Notes: generated by a model not told the origin, from the sequence alone. DNA of 64,000 bases from Xestospongia bergquistia (GCA_963965975.1 OZ014424.1:124001-188000); one strand, 5' to 3'; numbered from the stretch's first letter, positions 38,498 through 53,713 are shown. Program-made: numbers and translations.

Positions 38498-40492
38498 TCA
38501 TTCCCAGGAATACCTCCATTCTTGTATTCCTAATAAATGATGTGAAGTAATCCATCCTGATGTTTGGACTTGAGTAATCAGACTAGAAAACTGGTCAGCA
38601 ACAATATCTTCAGCAACTGATATAATTGTCATATCTTTATCACCTAATAACATAAAGATGTCAAGTTACGACACGCATCCATTTTTAAACCATCCATCCA
38701 TTTATATCCTACTATTTAGAGCATGTTGAATAGTCTTGTCATATTTTGAGAGATAAGGACTGTTGCCATAGTTACCACAGATATACTCGACCACTTCAGC
38801 TATCATACCGGCCTGTAGCTGGTCCAAAACTTCACATTTCTCATTGAAAGCAATATTAACTAGACACATGCAAACACAAGTACATGTACATATGTATGAC
38901 GCACACTTACTTTGTTTATTGACATGTGACATGTGTATGATAAACTTTTGGCCTTTATTATATTGTGAGAAAGCTTTGGAATATTCTTGAGAACTGTAAC
39001 ATTAACATAACATAAGGAGAGAATATATAAACAAAAGTCATTGATAGCTAAATGGTCTAAGACTACTTAGCTGTCGCTAAAGTTAAGCAATACTAAGTAA
39101 GAGCATTTATATGATGGGAGACTGCCAGTGTTGTCAAATAAACATAATCATACTTTGTTAATACTTGAGAGAGAGATGCACCATACGATACTCTAAATAT
39201 CCGTGGAGGTTCTGTAGATATATGAGTTTATGCCATGTTGGGACAATATCTACTTACCCCTCAATAATGGCTCTTGTTTGTTAATTATAGGGGGTGTGAC
39301 TATTGCACCCGTAGACAATAGAATTTTCATTAGTAAATGGAGACGAGATTGGTTTAGCGTTTCCATGGAAACAACTGATATGGCTTGATAGTTAGCAAAT
39401 AAATGAAGCAATGTGAAAACTAAGAACAATAGCCATACTAATCTAGTGGGTGTGGTAATGGGTGGAGCCATACAATGACACAATTACCCTGTGTGACTAG
39501 CAACCAATGGAGTTAAAATAAGACCTATTATTAGACCAGCAAGATTAACTAATGTCTCCTGTTAATTATTAGTTAATTAAATATTAAATAATACTTAACT
39601 AGTATACCTGACTACCATCTTTAGCAGAGACGTCAGCCATATTGTCTCGTCTAGCTTGATGTTGGACTAATGCAGCTCGGGTGGCTCCTCCAGCCACACC
39701 CACTATTGCCTGCACAATTAAAGATTAACTGGATCATGTGATCATGGTTACCTTGGTAATACTGGCCATGCACGCAATCAAGAGAAAGATAGAAGGAAAT
39801 AATGGTGCTAGCAACTCCAAACACAATGCAATATCGTTTAACACATCAGCAACTAATCTGTATACCATATAAGGAAGTCATATGTATTCATACATTATAT
39901 ACCTCCATTTTTTTGCATTGCAGTCTAAATCAGTACTATAACATGACATCATTATTACATCATTATATGACATTATCACTTACCCTCGTAGCCAAGCAAA
40001 CACAATTCGTCCCACCATTCCTAAACCATCTACATTGTAAAATGAACTTTGACCTCACGTACATGTACATATATACCTTTAAGTATCCATGTAAGTGTGG
40101 CTGCTACTGGAGAGGCGGAGCTATCTCCCACGCCCACTCCTTTGAGCATAGCATGGGTTGCTAAAGTACCGGTAATATAAGAACAGAATGCCTATAAAAT
40201 AATGAGGGTGTGGCTTAATATCTGACCACACCCACTTGGACTGTGTCCCATATTTGGTATTCTAAGTAATCGTCGCTGACACTCTCTGGATAACCTTGAG
40301 GGAGGAAAACCTCCTAATTATCAGATTAATTGACATGTAATTAAACAGATCAACCTTTATTATCTTAGAAGTTCTTTGAAAAATACTACCAGTCGTTGTC
40401 TGTCTTCTGTCTTTGCTTCTTCTAACAGTATCTCCAACAACTAAATATTTCAGACCTGGTCCATCTTTACCATATCTTTCTGATACCTCCAT
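38498..40492 (-). CDS. RUSF1: RUS family member (DUF647, C16orf58-like)
   Basis: A multi-exon gene starting MEVSERYGKDGPGLKYLVVG. The diagnostic DUF647 blocks follow: FLPQGYPESVSDDYLEYQIW near 40280, DTVQAFCSYITGTLATHAML near 40150-40230, GVGVGDSSASPVAATLTWIL near 40100, KDGMGMVGRI near 40000, FLELLAPLFPSIFLLIACM near 39780, and the AGGATRAALVQHQARRDNMA stretch with ADVSAKDGSQETLVNLAG near 39560-39710. The C-terminal region reaches SWE and the stop at 38498. Plant relatives (ROOT UV-B SENSITIVE) act in vitamin B6-linked signalling; the animal role is unknown. Its start codon is only 31 bases from that of the WBP2-like gene. One intron contains a 5S rRNA-like relic. Confidence 0.9.
39045..39140 (+). 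repeat. 5S rRNA-like relic or 5S-derived SINE head
   Basis: The block agttaagcaa at 39081 followed by gatgggagactgcc at 39113 matches the internal promoter of 5S rRNA genes (AGCTAAGC ... GATGGGAGACCGCC). The distance between the two boxes is 32 bases, exactly as in animal 5S rRNA. The 5' third and the end are too diverged for a working 5S gene. It sits in a RUSF1 intron on the opposite strand. It could be a processed 5S pseudogene or the head of a 5S-derived SINE; I see no clear tail. Confidence 0.55.
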
Positions 40493-40523
40493 TGTGTGTG
40501 TAATTAAGTGCGGGGGTGTTAAA
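40493..40523. promoter_or_regulatory. 31-base divergent interval between RUSF1 and WBP2-like starts
   Basis: Only 31 bases separate the two opposite start codons. Each transcript's start site must therefore lie within the other's coding region or at its very edge, or the real starts lie further in. Confidence 0.6.
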
Positions 40524-41210
40524 ATGGCTACTCCCAGGTAATGAACAATTGTTTTTTGTTTTCTTCATTGTTCCTTTTTTAGTTTAAAATTTACTGGAGT
40601 AACTGTGTCATTTGATGACATGTCTTCCAGTACAACTCAACTCTCACAAATTACACTAACAGCTTCAGAGGTGAAAAGTCTCATTCCTGAGAGACTGGGA
40701 ATGAGACTAATTATTATTCACTCATTACACAGGTCCAGTTTTCAGATGACCAATCTCAAATACAAACAACTATACCTTTAACAAACATACAAGCTATTCA
40801 AGTGAATACAAAGTGGTTGACAAAGTCATATATTGTTGATATTATTAACAGGTGAACCAACCTATATTTGGAGCTAATTTTATTGTTATTGAACACACCA
40901 ACAATGAAGGTTTTGTTCCATATATAATATATATGATATTATGGTCATATTTCAGGAGAACACTTCAATGCAAAAGTCACTTTCAATAAAGGAGGGGCTA
41001 CTCAATTTGCACAAGCTTTCTTCAGAAGAACAGAAGGCATGTTTATCTGTCCATTTATCTTTCATTTGTCCATTTGTAGGTCGTGTTGAAGCAGAGTCTT
41101 CAAGTTCACAGTCAACAAATGGTATATTTAAAAAATTGTATTATAAAATTTAAAATACAACATTTTTAGTTGATAGTTCAACTCAGGCAAAGGACAAGAA
41201 AAATAAATGA
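40524..41210 (+). CDS. WBP2-like GRAM-domain protein
   Basis: Short exons join in frame: MATPS, then LKFTGVTVSFDDMSSSTTQL, then VQFSDDQSQIQTTIPLTNIQ, then (after a 50-base intron at 40802-40851) VNQPIFGANFIVIEHTNNEG, and EHFNAKVTFNKGGATQFAQA. The QPIFGAN and GGATQFAQ blocks match the WBP2 GRAM/PH domain (QPVFGAN, GGAIEFGQ). The protein then reads FFRRTEGRVEAESSSSQSTN and a lysine-rich end. The PPxY motifs through which WBP2 binds YAP and NEDD4 WW domains are absent, so its partners may differ. The last but one splice appears to use a GC-AG intron (41037-41079). If that intron is retained, the frame ends at about 41100. Confidence 0.7.
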
Positions 41211-41350
41211 AATAATTTTGAACTCAATTTATATTTAAGCAAAAAATTGTGGTACATTAAAAGATGGACCACTCCTATTAATTACACGATATATTAATTA
41301 ATAAAAATAACTATTTATAACTGTGTCATAAAACACACAAATAGAAAATA

Positions 41351-42298
41351 CTAACATTTACATCCACCACTATTATTTTCTTGTCTAGACGATGTCTTAC
41401 TAACTTTGATACTAGATGACTCGGTTACATTCTTTTTGGTTCCTCCTAATGTACGAATATCATGAACTGATTTAGCAACATAGGTAATTAACTCGTTGAC
41501 TTTGTTGCCATTTTTGGCAGAGATAAAAAAAGGATGAGTTATTTTATATTTTTGACAAAATGCTTCAACTGTTTTTGGATCAACTTCATTATCTAAATCT
41601 GATTTATTTCCAGCTAATATCCAAATAAGGTCATCAGGTCGCTCATTTTGTTCAATGCATTCCTCAATCCAGTCAGTCAGGCTATCTAATGTATATTGAT
41701 CTTCCATACTATACATTAAAATGACAACTTGAGCATGACGATAAAAACCAGCTGTGAGTGTACGAAACCGTTCACTACCGCCAGTATCATTTATTTTAAG
41801 CTGCAAGAGATAACGATATAGTTATTAGTAATATGGTCTTAACACAAACATATCATGTACAGAAAATACTTTCTATTTCTTAATAATTATCTGTTTTGAG
41901 TCATCACACGCTTACACCCACTCATATATTAACAAGAGCACTAGCTAGTCATAATGTATATAAATCTTTACCAGCTATACACCCACACACATATTAACAA
42001 CAGTATTATCGCGATGTATAATTCTTGCTTCTACCAGCTACAACTCAATAAATAATACTTAGGGTCTAATATTATAACAGATCTTTTTAAAACATACAGA
42101 ACTTCCTTATAAACTTACCACTATATCGTGTCCATCAACCTTGATAGTTTTAAACATGCTGTCAACACCCATAGTTAGTCTCATATCGTCATTCACAAAC
42201 TGACCAGTTTGAAGATAGAGGAAAAGTGTAGTCTTACCCACTCCAGCATCTCCCAATAAGATCACTTCGTAATCATGGCGCGTATCAGGACTCGACAT
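41351..42298 (-). CDS. Divergent Rab-like GTPase D
   Basis: A two-exon gene. I prefer the start MSSPDTRHDYEVILLG at 42298 because Rabs begin about ten residues before the P-loop; an in-frame Met 20 codons upstream (42358) is possible. The P-loop is GDAGVGKTT and exon 1 ends after KVDGHDIV. Exon 2 starts VQLKINDTGGSERFRTL: the usual Trp of WDTAGQE is Asn and the glutamine is Ser. NKSD (AGNKSDLD) and SAK (ISAKNGNK) are intact. It ends GGCKC, a C-x-C Rab prenylation signal. Overall it looks like a functional, slow-hydrolysing Rab-like switch. It is tandem with GTPase E and convergent with the WBP2-like gene. Confidence 0.8.
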
Positions 42299-42443
42299 GT
42301 TCTCATGTATTGCTGTTGACAAGGGCACGCCTATGCTATTTGCTAACATAAATTCCAATTGTTATATATAGTAATTAATTATTAATTAAGAGTACTTTTA
42401 AAAAGTAATAATAATAATAATAATAATTATATATTTATTTTTT

Positions 42444-43121
42444 TTAGTTATTTCGTCCGCAAGGACATTTTCTTGATGTCTCTTGTAGATTTGGTTGAAG
42501 TTGAATACGACCATCTAGAGTATTTTTAAATTGTTCAATTATTTTCACAGCAACATCGTCCAAAAGTTCTTTAAGTCCAATTCCACTCTTTGAAGATATT
42601 AAATACGTTTTATCGCAACCAAGCTGTTTTCTTTTTTCCTCCATAAAATCTTCCGTAATCTCAGCAAGAAGATCAATTTTTGTCCCAACTAAAGCAAAAA
42701 AACATTTTTTACTGTTTATATATTGTTTAGCTTCCTGGACAATTTCGTCAAGATTGTCAAGCGACGATATTTCTTCTACACTGAACATAAACATTACACA
42801 AACAGCTCCTTTGAAGAAATTGGACGTCAGAGTACCCACTCTATCTAAACCCATTGTATCGTTAATGGAAAGCTATGCAAAAAATAAAATGTTGAATTTA
42901 TATTTTTTTCTACTAACCCCTATAAATTCTCCATTAATCTTTCGTGGTTCGTGATGAACATCAAGACCTCGAGATGTTGTGATTTCAGAAGGAAATTGAC
43001 CAGTTTTGACAGTTACAAAGAAACTGCTTTTACCCACAGCAGGCATCCCAGCAAGACATACTTTATGATAGATTAATCGAGACGGCGGCTGATCAGTACG
43101 AGTTAGAGTTGACAAGGACAT
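42444..43121 (-). CDS. Divergent Rab-like GTPase E
   Basis: A two-exon gene; the start MSLSTLTRTDQPPSRL is chosen by family length. The P-loop is GMPAVGKSS. Exon 2 begins LSINDTMGLDRVGTLTSNFF, so the DxxG box is DTMG and the glutamine position is Leu, with the following Glu changed to Asp. The NKxD box is TKID (VGTKIDLL), which some Ras-like proteins tolerate, and SAK is SSKSG. The C-terminus KCPCGRNN has internal cysteines but no Rab-type end, so prenylation is doubtful. It shares the Asn-Asp-Thr switch-II start with GTPase D, its neighbour, which suggests these two are the closest pair. Confidence 0.75.
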
Positions 43122-43231
43122 TATGCTATCAAAAATAGAGCTACTTCCCTTTGTAAACCACACCCCTTAGAAATTAATGCTTAATTATTGCTGATCAAAG
43201 ATAGTTTCCAATTGATTTAACTGTTAAAATC

Positions 43232-43932
43232 ATGGCTCTTAGCCGTGGACCTACATATAAAGTGGTTTTACTAGGCGAGTTAGGTGTCGGTAAAACTTCC
43301 CTGTTTCGACGACTTAAAGATAATACGTTTGATGAATTATCCACTGCAACTGCAGGCATTGATAGCACAACAAAAGTCTTTAAAATTGATGGGGAAAATA
43401 TTACAGTGAGTTAAAACTAATATTAATATCAAAGATATAGTGTAGGTCTATGTGTATCAGTACTATTGATTAAGCCACGCCCATTTCCCCTCTATAGATG
43501 TCGATATGGGATACAGCAGGTGTAGAACGTTTTCGAACACTCACTCGTAACTATTATCGTAATGCTCATGCCGCTGTTTTCATTTACAGTGTCACTGATG
43601 TCTCCTCGTTGCATTTTCTCACACAGTGGGAAAAAGACGCACAAAGTTTTGCTCCTAATGCCGTCCGCATGTTGATAGGTAACAAAATTGATTTAGACCC
43701 TGAGGTTGACGAATTCACAGCTGAACAATTTTCAAAAATGCATGCTTTTGATAAAGATGCTATGACGTCATGCAAGACTGGTAAGGGTGTCCAAGATGCA
43801 TTTGAAGCATTGGCCAGATTACTTCATGAAAGAAGTCGCGAGAATAGTACTACTGTGCCAGATAATACGGTAGCATTAGGTGGACCAGGAAGACAAGATG
43901 GAGGAGGAGGAGGGGGTAGTAGATGTTGTTAA
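43232..43932 (+). CDS. Rab-like GTPase F, the least divergent member
   Basis: A two-exon gene: MALSRGPTYKVVLLGELGVG begins it, with P-loop GELGVGKTS. Exon 1 ends KIDGENIT. Exon 2 begins MSIWDTAGVERFRTLTRNYY. All Rab family motifs (WDTAG, RF, NYYR) are standard except that the catalytic glutamine is Val. NKID (IGNKIDLD) is intact and the SAK box is SCKTGKG. The tail is Gly-rich and ends SRCC, a typical Rab double-cysteine end for RabGGTase. It is divergent with GTPase E (110 bases between starts). Of the six it is the best anchor for tree placement. Confidence 0.88.
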
Positions 43933-44092
43933 TTTAGTCCACCATTTTCTTTTAAATTTTTCGTGAAATGTTAGTTGTCATGGTAACATGCTAACATGTC
44001 ATGTGACTAGAAAATTCATATTCACATCCACACTAATTATTATATATTTTGTTAATAATTGATTGAATTGTGTGTTGCCATGGAAACCAATG

Positions 44093-47000
44093 TCATGTGA
44101 ACAATTTAATAAAGGAGTCTGCACCAGCTGAAAATAACCAAGGTTGTGTTGGATGAAATGTACATCCCAGTATCCCTATTATTAATAAAAATGATGTAAC
44201 TTAGGGTCATATGACAATGATATTATCATCACATGAGATACTATTGTTACTTGTCACACAATGTGGTATGGACACATATTCACATGATAATATCACTGAT
44301 CATGTGACAATTACATAGTAATCATGTGACAATAATCTAATTGTCATGTGATGATAATTAGCAGTCATGTGAAAGTCATATGTTAGTCATGTGACTCACC
44401 TAAAGTATCAACAGTGGAATGACCTCGTAATACTTTCACAGGCACAATCAGAGGATTCTGCATCAAATCACTATAAATTTACATTCCATTATAACACATA
44501 TGCTATATATATTGAGTTAATATACCTATAGACCATTCCATGACATATAATAACTGTACCATCATCACTACAAGAAGCAAATAAGGGGTAACTCCTATGA
44601 TAACAGACTTGACGAATAGCTTTACGATGATGTCTATAAATTATAGTGCATAAAATATTAACAAAATATAATATACCTTAACATTTTGTAAGGTCGTACT
44701 GACAAGTCCATATCAAACCAACATAATTTTTTATCATAACTACCAATAATTAAATTATCACCTGTAATATAACCAGTAATTATATGAGTAGGCGATGGCG
44801 TAATGATGGGTGGAGTCTTTATTACCTTGAGGATGAATAGCGATACTTGAAATCCATTTTACACCAGTAATTAATTTTTTACTTATTTCCTGTTTTATTA
44901 AGTTATATATTCTGACATAAGTCTGAGTCTAATGGAATGGAAATGAGGCTAGCATCATTAATAATAAAACTTACTGCTACAAAAAATAATGGTTGTATTG
45001 GATGAAATAAAACCTTTTGTACGAGTCCTTTCAAAGACTTAAAAGGATTCTGAAAATCATTAATATTTTGAGAGTAATATGACAAAAATTGACTGACTTG
45101 CGATCTTCTCTTTGATAATTGGTGTATATAAACAGCACTGGTACCACCTAATTAGTGGGTGTGGCTTATTATCAGAGTTTTATTACTAACCTCCTTCAAT
45201 AACTGAGGCAAAATAGTCGCCTTTAAAATGCCAAGTGACTTGACGTACATTCTAGGGGAGGGAGAGAGAGGGACATGTGCTTTATCTTATCATATACATA
45301 CTTTATCATGCTGAATATATAGTCTATATCCTTGTTGATATTCCTCTGTTGTGTAGTCCCTCCATTCCACAGGACTCTCCTCATTACCTTCTTCCTCTCC
45401 AGTAGATGCAAGGGCAGAATCTGTTGCCATGACAACTAAACGATCTCCAAGTCCATGATTAATAATGACGACAGACTGTTCACTATGTTGACAGCAAGGG
45501 GTTAAAATAATATCGACTTAGTCTTACAGTGTTAAAGAGAGTAGTGACATTGTAGTATTAGGACAGAACTCCAGTGAGGATGGCTTCCCATAAAGAGGTA
45601 TTGTTCTAACACAGCGACCAGTCTCCACTTCCCATAGTCTTAATGTTAGATCATCAGAGGCTAAAATTATAGATAGATGCATACACAAATGGATGGATAC
45701 ATGAGTTAATGGACAAATAAATTATTAATGGATGAATGAATGGAGAGAGATATATACAAGATTATTATGGTACCTGATGCTAGCCATTGTCCTTCAGATT
45801 CCACAGCTATGCATTTTACCATATCAGTATGTCCTTTATAGAGCTATAACAATATAATACATTATAATGACTATTGTCTATAATAATATAATACATTATA
45901 ACGACTAGTGTCTATAATAATATAATACATTATAATGACTAGTGTCTGTAATAATATAATACATTATAATGACTAGTGTCTGTAATAATATAATACATTA
46001 TAATGACTAGTGTCTATAATAATATAATACATTATAATGACTATTGTCTATAATAATATAATACATTATAACAACTAGTGTCTATAATAATATAATACAT
46101 TATAATGACTAGTGTCTGTAATAATATAATACATTATAATGACTAGTAATAATATAATACATTATAATGATTAGTGTCTATAATAATATAATACATTATA
46201 ATGACTAGTGTCTGTAATAATATAATACATTATAATGACTAGTGTCTATAATAATATAATACATTATAATGACTAGTGTCTGTAATAATATAATACATTA
46301 TAATGACTAGTAATAATATAATACATTATAATGACTAGTGTCTATAATAATATAATACATTATAATGACTAGTGTCTGTAATAATATAATACATTATAAT
46401 GACTAGTGTCTATAATAATATAATACATTATAATGACTAGTGTCTGTAATAATATAATACATTATAATGACTAGTGTCTGTAATAATATAATACATTATA
46501 ATGACTAGTGTCTATAATAATATAATACATTATAATGACTAGTGTCTATAATAATATAATACATTATAATGACTAGTGTCTATAATAATATAATACATTA
46601 TAATGACTATTGTCTATAATAATATAATACATTATAATGACTATTGTCTATAATAATATAATACATTATAATGACTAGTGTCTATAATAATATAATACAT
46701 TATAATGACTATTGTCTATAATAATATAATACATTATAATGACTATTGTCTATAATAATATAATACATTATAATGACTATTGTCTATAATAATATAATAC
46801 ATTATAATGACTAGTGTTTATAATAATATAATACATTATAATGACTATTGTCTATAATAATATAATACATTATAATGACTATTGTCTATAATAATATAAT
46901 ACATTATAATGACTAGTGTCTATAATAATATAATACATTATAATGACTATTGTCTATAATAATATAATACATTATATTGACTAGTGTCTATAATAATATA

Positions 47001-48891
47001 ATACATTATAATGACTAGTGTCTATAATAATATAATACATTATAATGACTATTGTCTATAATAATATAATACATTATAATGACTAGTGTCTATAATAATA
47101 TAATACATTATAATGACTATTGTCTGTAATAATATAATACATTATAATGACTAGTACATTACTGACTATTGACTCAGTAGATGGGAATGGTTGAAGATCT
47201 CGTGGTTTGGGAAGTTTAGGTAACAATGCTTCTGGCTCAACTTGAATCTAATAAATCACATGATATTTATTATTGTGTAATGTATGGTCATGTGATTAAC
47301 ACATGACATGTGTCTCCACTCACTCTCATTCTTGTTTGTCGAGGACAGAGATATAAATCTAAACAGCGATCAAATCTCTCTCTGATAAAATTATGATAAG
47401 CCGGCACCATATGGAATGCTGGATATCTGAGTGATAGAAGGGTTAAAAATGAATCACACCCATAGCACTTACTTGGTAGGTATGAAAGGTCGTCGTTCCT
47501 TGGGTTTAGTCTCCTCCCATTCTGTCCGCTATAATTTAAATTATTTATATTTATTACTTATAATAGACCACACCCACTTCTTCCTCTGTTGGTAGATATT
47601 CAGGTGGAGGGTTATATGATTCTCCATGTCCTGGTAATCTCATTTTGGGAGCTGGAATATATTGATGAGGTCGTAACTTTTCAGTCTGAAAAAAGAGAGC
47701 AAGAAGAGATGAAGTAAAGGAGAAGAGTTCTTACTTCTTGATCATTCCACAACATGTACAATCTGGGTTTTTCTGGTTTCTTAATTGGTTTAATTTTCCC
47801 ACTCTTAATTCCACGTACAAGTTTAACAATCTTTTTTCTCTCCCACAGCGAGGGAAGAAAACGTCTCTTTGGTTCAGGTCTGTTAGTCACTGGATGTATC
47901 ATCTTTTCATGAGAATACAAATCCTCATATGGCTAGCAATACAGGTCATAATGATAGAGAGTGAAGGTATTCTTACAGCATAAGGATCAATGGTAGTTTC
48001 TGGATAATGTGACTGTTGTATCTTTTCAATAAGATCCAAGTCTTCATCCGTTAATACTATCTCTTTCCCCGTTGTTTTGTCATGCACAGTTCTCCTATAA
48101 AACTGTCAGTAACAACTCAAATACAACTATATTGTACCAATAGTTAGGGTCGTCCATCTTCCTAAGGAACTCATCAAGCTAAAAACAGAGAAATAGTTTA
48201 CAATATTGCAATGTTTCAATTTTACTTGATCTCCCTGTAGTGGTTTCATTATCTTCTTTCCATCTAAGTTGTATCCTAAATGTGGGTAATCATCATACCA
48301 CTCTAATGGGATGTTACCCACTGTATTGCGTAACTCCTAATAATTAAAATAAATGCCCCTATTATTATTAGCAATAATTACCTCCTCATCTGATGTATCT
48401 GTATAATCAACGTCTTCCCATGGATCTCTCCCATTGTCTTCATCATTGGAACCCTCCCACTCCTCATTAAGATTTTCCTCTACCTCCTCCTCATTAAAAG
48501 GTTCATAATTAGGGTCTTCCTCCTCCTTATTAAGACCTTTATCATTAGGGTCCTCTTCTGCATCCTCTTCATCAGAATTTTCATCAAAACTTTCATTAGT
48601 AGCATCTTCCTCCTCACTATTTGATATAATTTTAAAGTCCGTTTCATTCTCAGAGTTCTATAGTTAATGACAATAGTACAAAGGATAAAAGATTTACTTA
48701 CAGACTCCTCCCACTCTAACAAGTCATCCTCACTATGCAACTCCTCATCTTTGCTGTCCAAAACGACACCATTCTATATAACCATAGTAACCATTATTAT
48801 ATCATGTGACATATCACATGACTAGAAATTTAACCTGTAAATGAAAGTCAGTCTTAGCTAGAACCACTCCACCACTAGGTCTCTTGGCCAT
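44093..48891 (-). CDS. BOP1: BOP1, ribosome biogenesis WD40 protein
   Basis: A many-exon gene starting [19 protein letters not shown]. After an acidic region (48400-48760) comes the BOP1 N-terminal domain: [74 protein letters not shown], and MLWNDQE. WD40 repeats fill 47400-44093, ending [20 protein letters not shown] and IKLFT, as in the family. BOP1, PES1 and WDR12 form the PeBoW complex needed for 28S/5.8S rRNA maturation and 60S assembly. One intron is swollen by a 1.3 kb minisatellite. It is divergent with the TIR-RNMT gene, and the shared promoter has the GTATACGGA element and an E-box at 48912. Confidence 0.92.
45848..47156. repeat. 34-base minisatellite array in a BOP1 intron
   Basis: About 38 copies of a 34-base unit (gactagtgtctataataata followed by taatacattataat) fill one intron. 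Units vary mainly at two places: actaGtg or actaTtg, and tctAta or tctGta. A few are shortened and lack the gtgtct part. There are no spacers of unique sequence, so this is not a CRISPR-like array. Neighbouring introns are 50-150 bases. Confidence 0.95.
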
Positions 48892-48926
48892 GCTAAACAC
48901 ACACTACAAAACACGTGGTTACTACA

Positions 48927-49007
48927 ACTCCGTATACTGACGTATACGGAAACATTCTAAACTTTGGATAGAAATGTAATGAGATAAAAAACTGCACTCC
49001 GTATACT
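48927..49007. promoter_or_regulatory. GTATACGGA element in the BOP1/TIR-RNMT promoter
   Basis: The 152 bases between the two start codons contain actccgtatactgacgtata, then cggaaacattctaaac, gaaatgtaatgagata and a closing cactccgtatac. This follows the right arm of the palindrome at 14678-14743 nearly block for block. A CACGTG E-box lies at 48912. BOP1 is a known MYC target in vertebrates, which fits an E-box here, but regulation is inferred. Confidence 0.7.
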
Positions 49008-49043
49008 ATCATTATAGAGCCACGCCCTCTTGATGCACCTCAT

Positions 49044-52127
<3,084 letters not shown>

Positions 52128-52162
52128 CCACACCCATTCATTATTACAAACTAATAGTACTG

Positions 52163-53650
52163 TTAATACCTTCGACCACCTCTGCCACGCCCTCTTCCCC
52201 TTCTTCCTCTCCCCCTCCCCCTCCCTCTCCCTCGTCCTCGGTGATAATGGGAGTGCCCCCTAGATTCCGGATATTTAACAAGAGAATTCAATAACGTATC
52301 ACACTGGTAACATCCGGTATGTTTAGTAGCTCCACCTACTAATGGAGTCTCCGTCTGTAATGACATCATAGGTAATATAACTATTAATAACTAGTCACAT
52401 GATCTTACTTTTTTGAAATCAACAATTAATTTAAATGCTCCACAGTCACACTCTTCATCAGTTCTTTCAATATTATGTGCTCCATCAAAAAAATGAATAA
52501 CTACAGGACATCTATAAATAATAATTAACTTATTAATAAACTAGATAATAAGAGGGGCTCCACTCACTTCAAATTATTGCAGTACATTTTCCATTTGGGA
52601 CCAGACGAGGGGTCAAGGAGAAGTACACCTGTGTCACATGTGATACAATGATCAATAGTTAATTGATCTCGTCCTTGAGGACAACAATTGTGAGGACAAA
52701 AGGAACAAGGCATTGTTTTGGGTGTGTCAGGGAATGGAGGATTATTATAACAATATGGACAGACAGTGAAAGTCTATGGGGTAGACCCTGTTAATTAATT
52801 AATATTAAAAATAGAAATTACTTTTCCATGAGCTCCAGAAAAAACAACAATTTCAAAATTATCTAGGGGACATTTTACTTCCTAAAAATGCAACAAAACA
52901 GGTTTTAGAAACCAGTTTATAAACCATTTTTACACACCTTGTATAGTTTTATGGATCCATTTTGAGGTAGACTATAAGTTTCATCACAATGTGTACAATA
53001 CAAGCGTTGTGGTTTAGCTGGAATATAAGTCATGTAACGATTACATTTACCACATCTATGAGAAATAATTTCTTATGCATGTACTGTTAATTAGAATACT
53101 ACCTTGACATTGGACGACCAGAACCAGCAACTGATGAAAAAGTGGCTTCAAATAACTCGTTCATACTTGGAATATTATCACGAAAATAACTAAATTTTCG
53201 TCTAAAAATGTCTAAAGTGTGATCTAAAACTTGATTATAATCAGCCTGAATGGGTGGAGTCAGTGGGTGGAGTTTATATATCATTATTGGCATACCTTTC
53301 CTAATGCTATTAAATTGAGTTGTTCTTCAATAGCTGATCTCATTGTTGGTTGAACTAACTCGGGATCTATCTGTAAAATGGATATATAAAAGAGTAAAAT
53401 GGATACATAAATGAGCAAATCAATCCATAGAGTAGTATAATGGACATATACGTGAGCATAATGGACATATACATAAGTAAAATGGACATATACATAAGTA
53501 AAATGGATATATAAGCATGTACTTTTTGGTATCCATGAACTAGCACTATTCCTAATTGTGTTGGCACTAGTCTCCGCCCACTATCAACATGTACATAATT
53601 ACGAGTACTTATATTTTCAATATGAACTGGTATACTAGCATCCTATGTAA

Positions 53651-53713
<63 letters not shown>

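Noticed and set aside
39802-40164. A 120-codon plus-strand frame
   Set aside because: It is antisense to RUSF1 exons and introns.
45848-47156. Regular repeat array considered as CRISPR-like
   Set aside because: Units are contiguous with no unique spacers, and the array lies in an intron of an animal gene.
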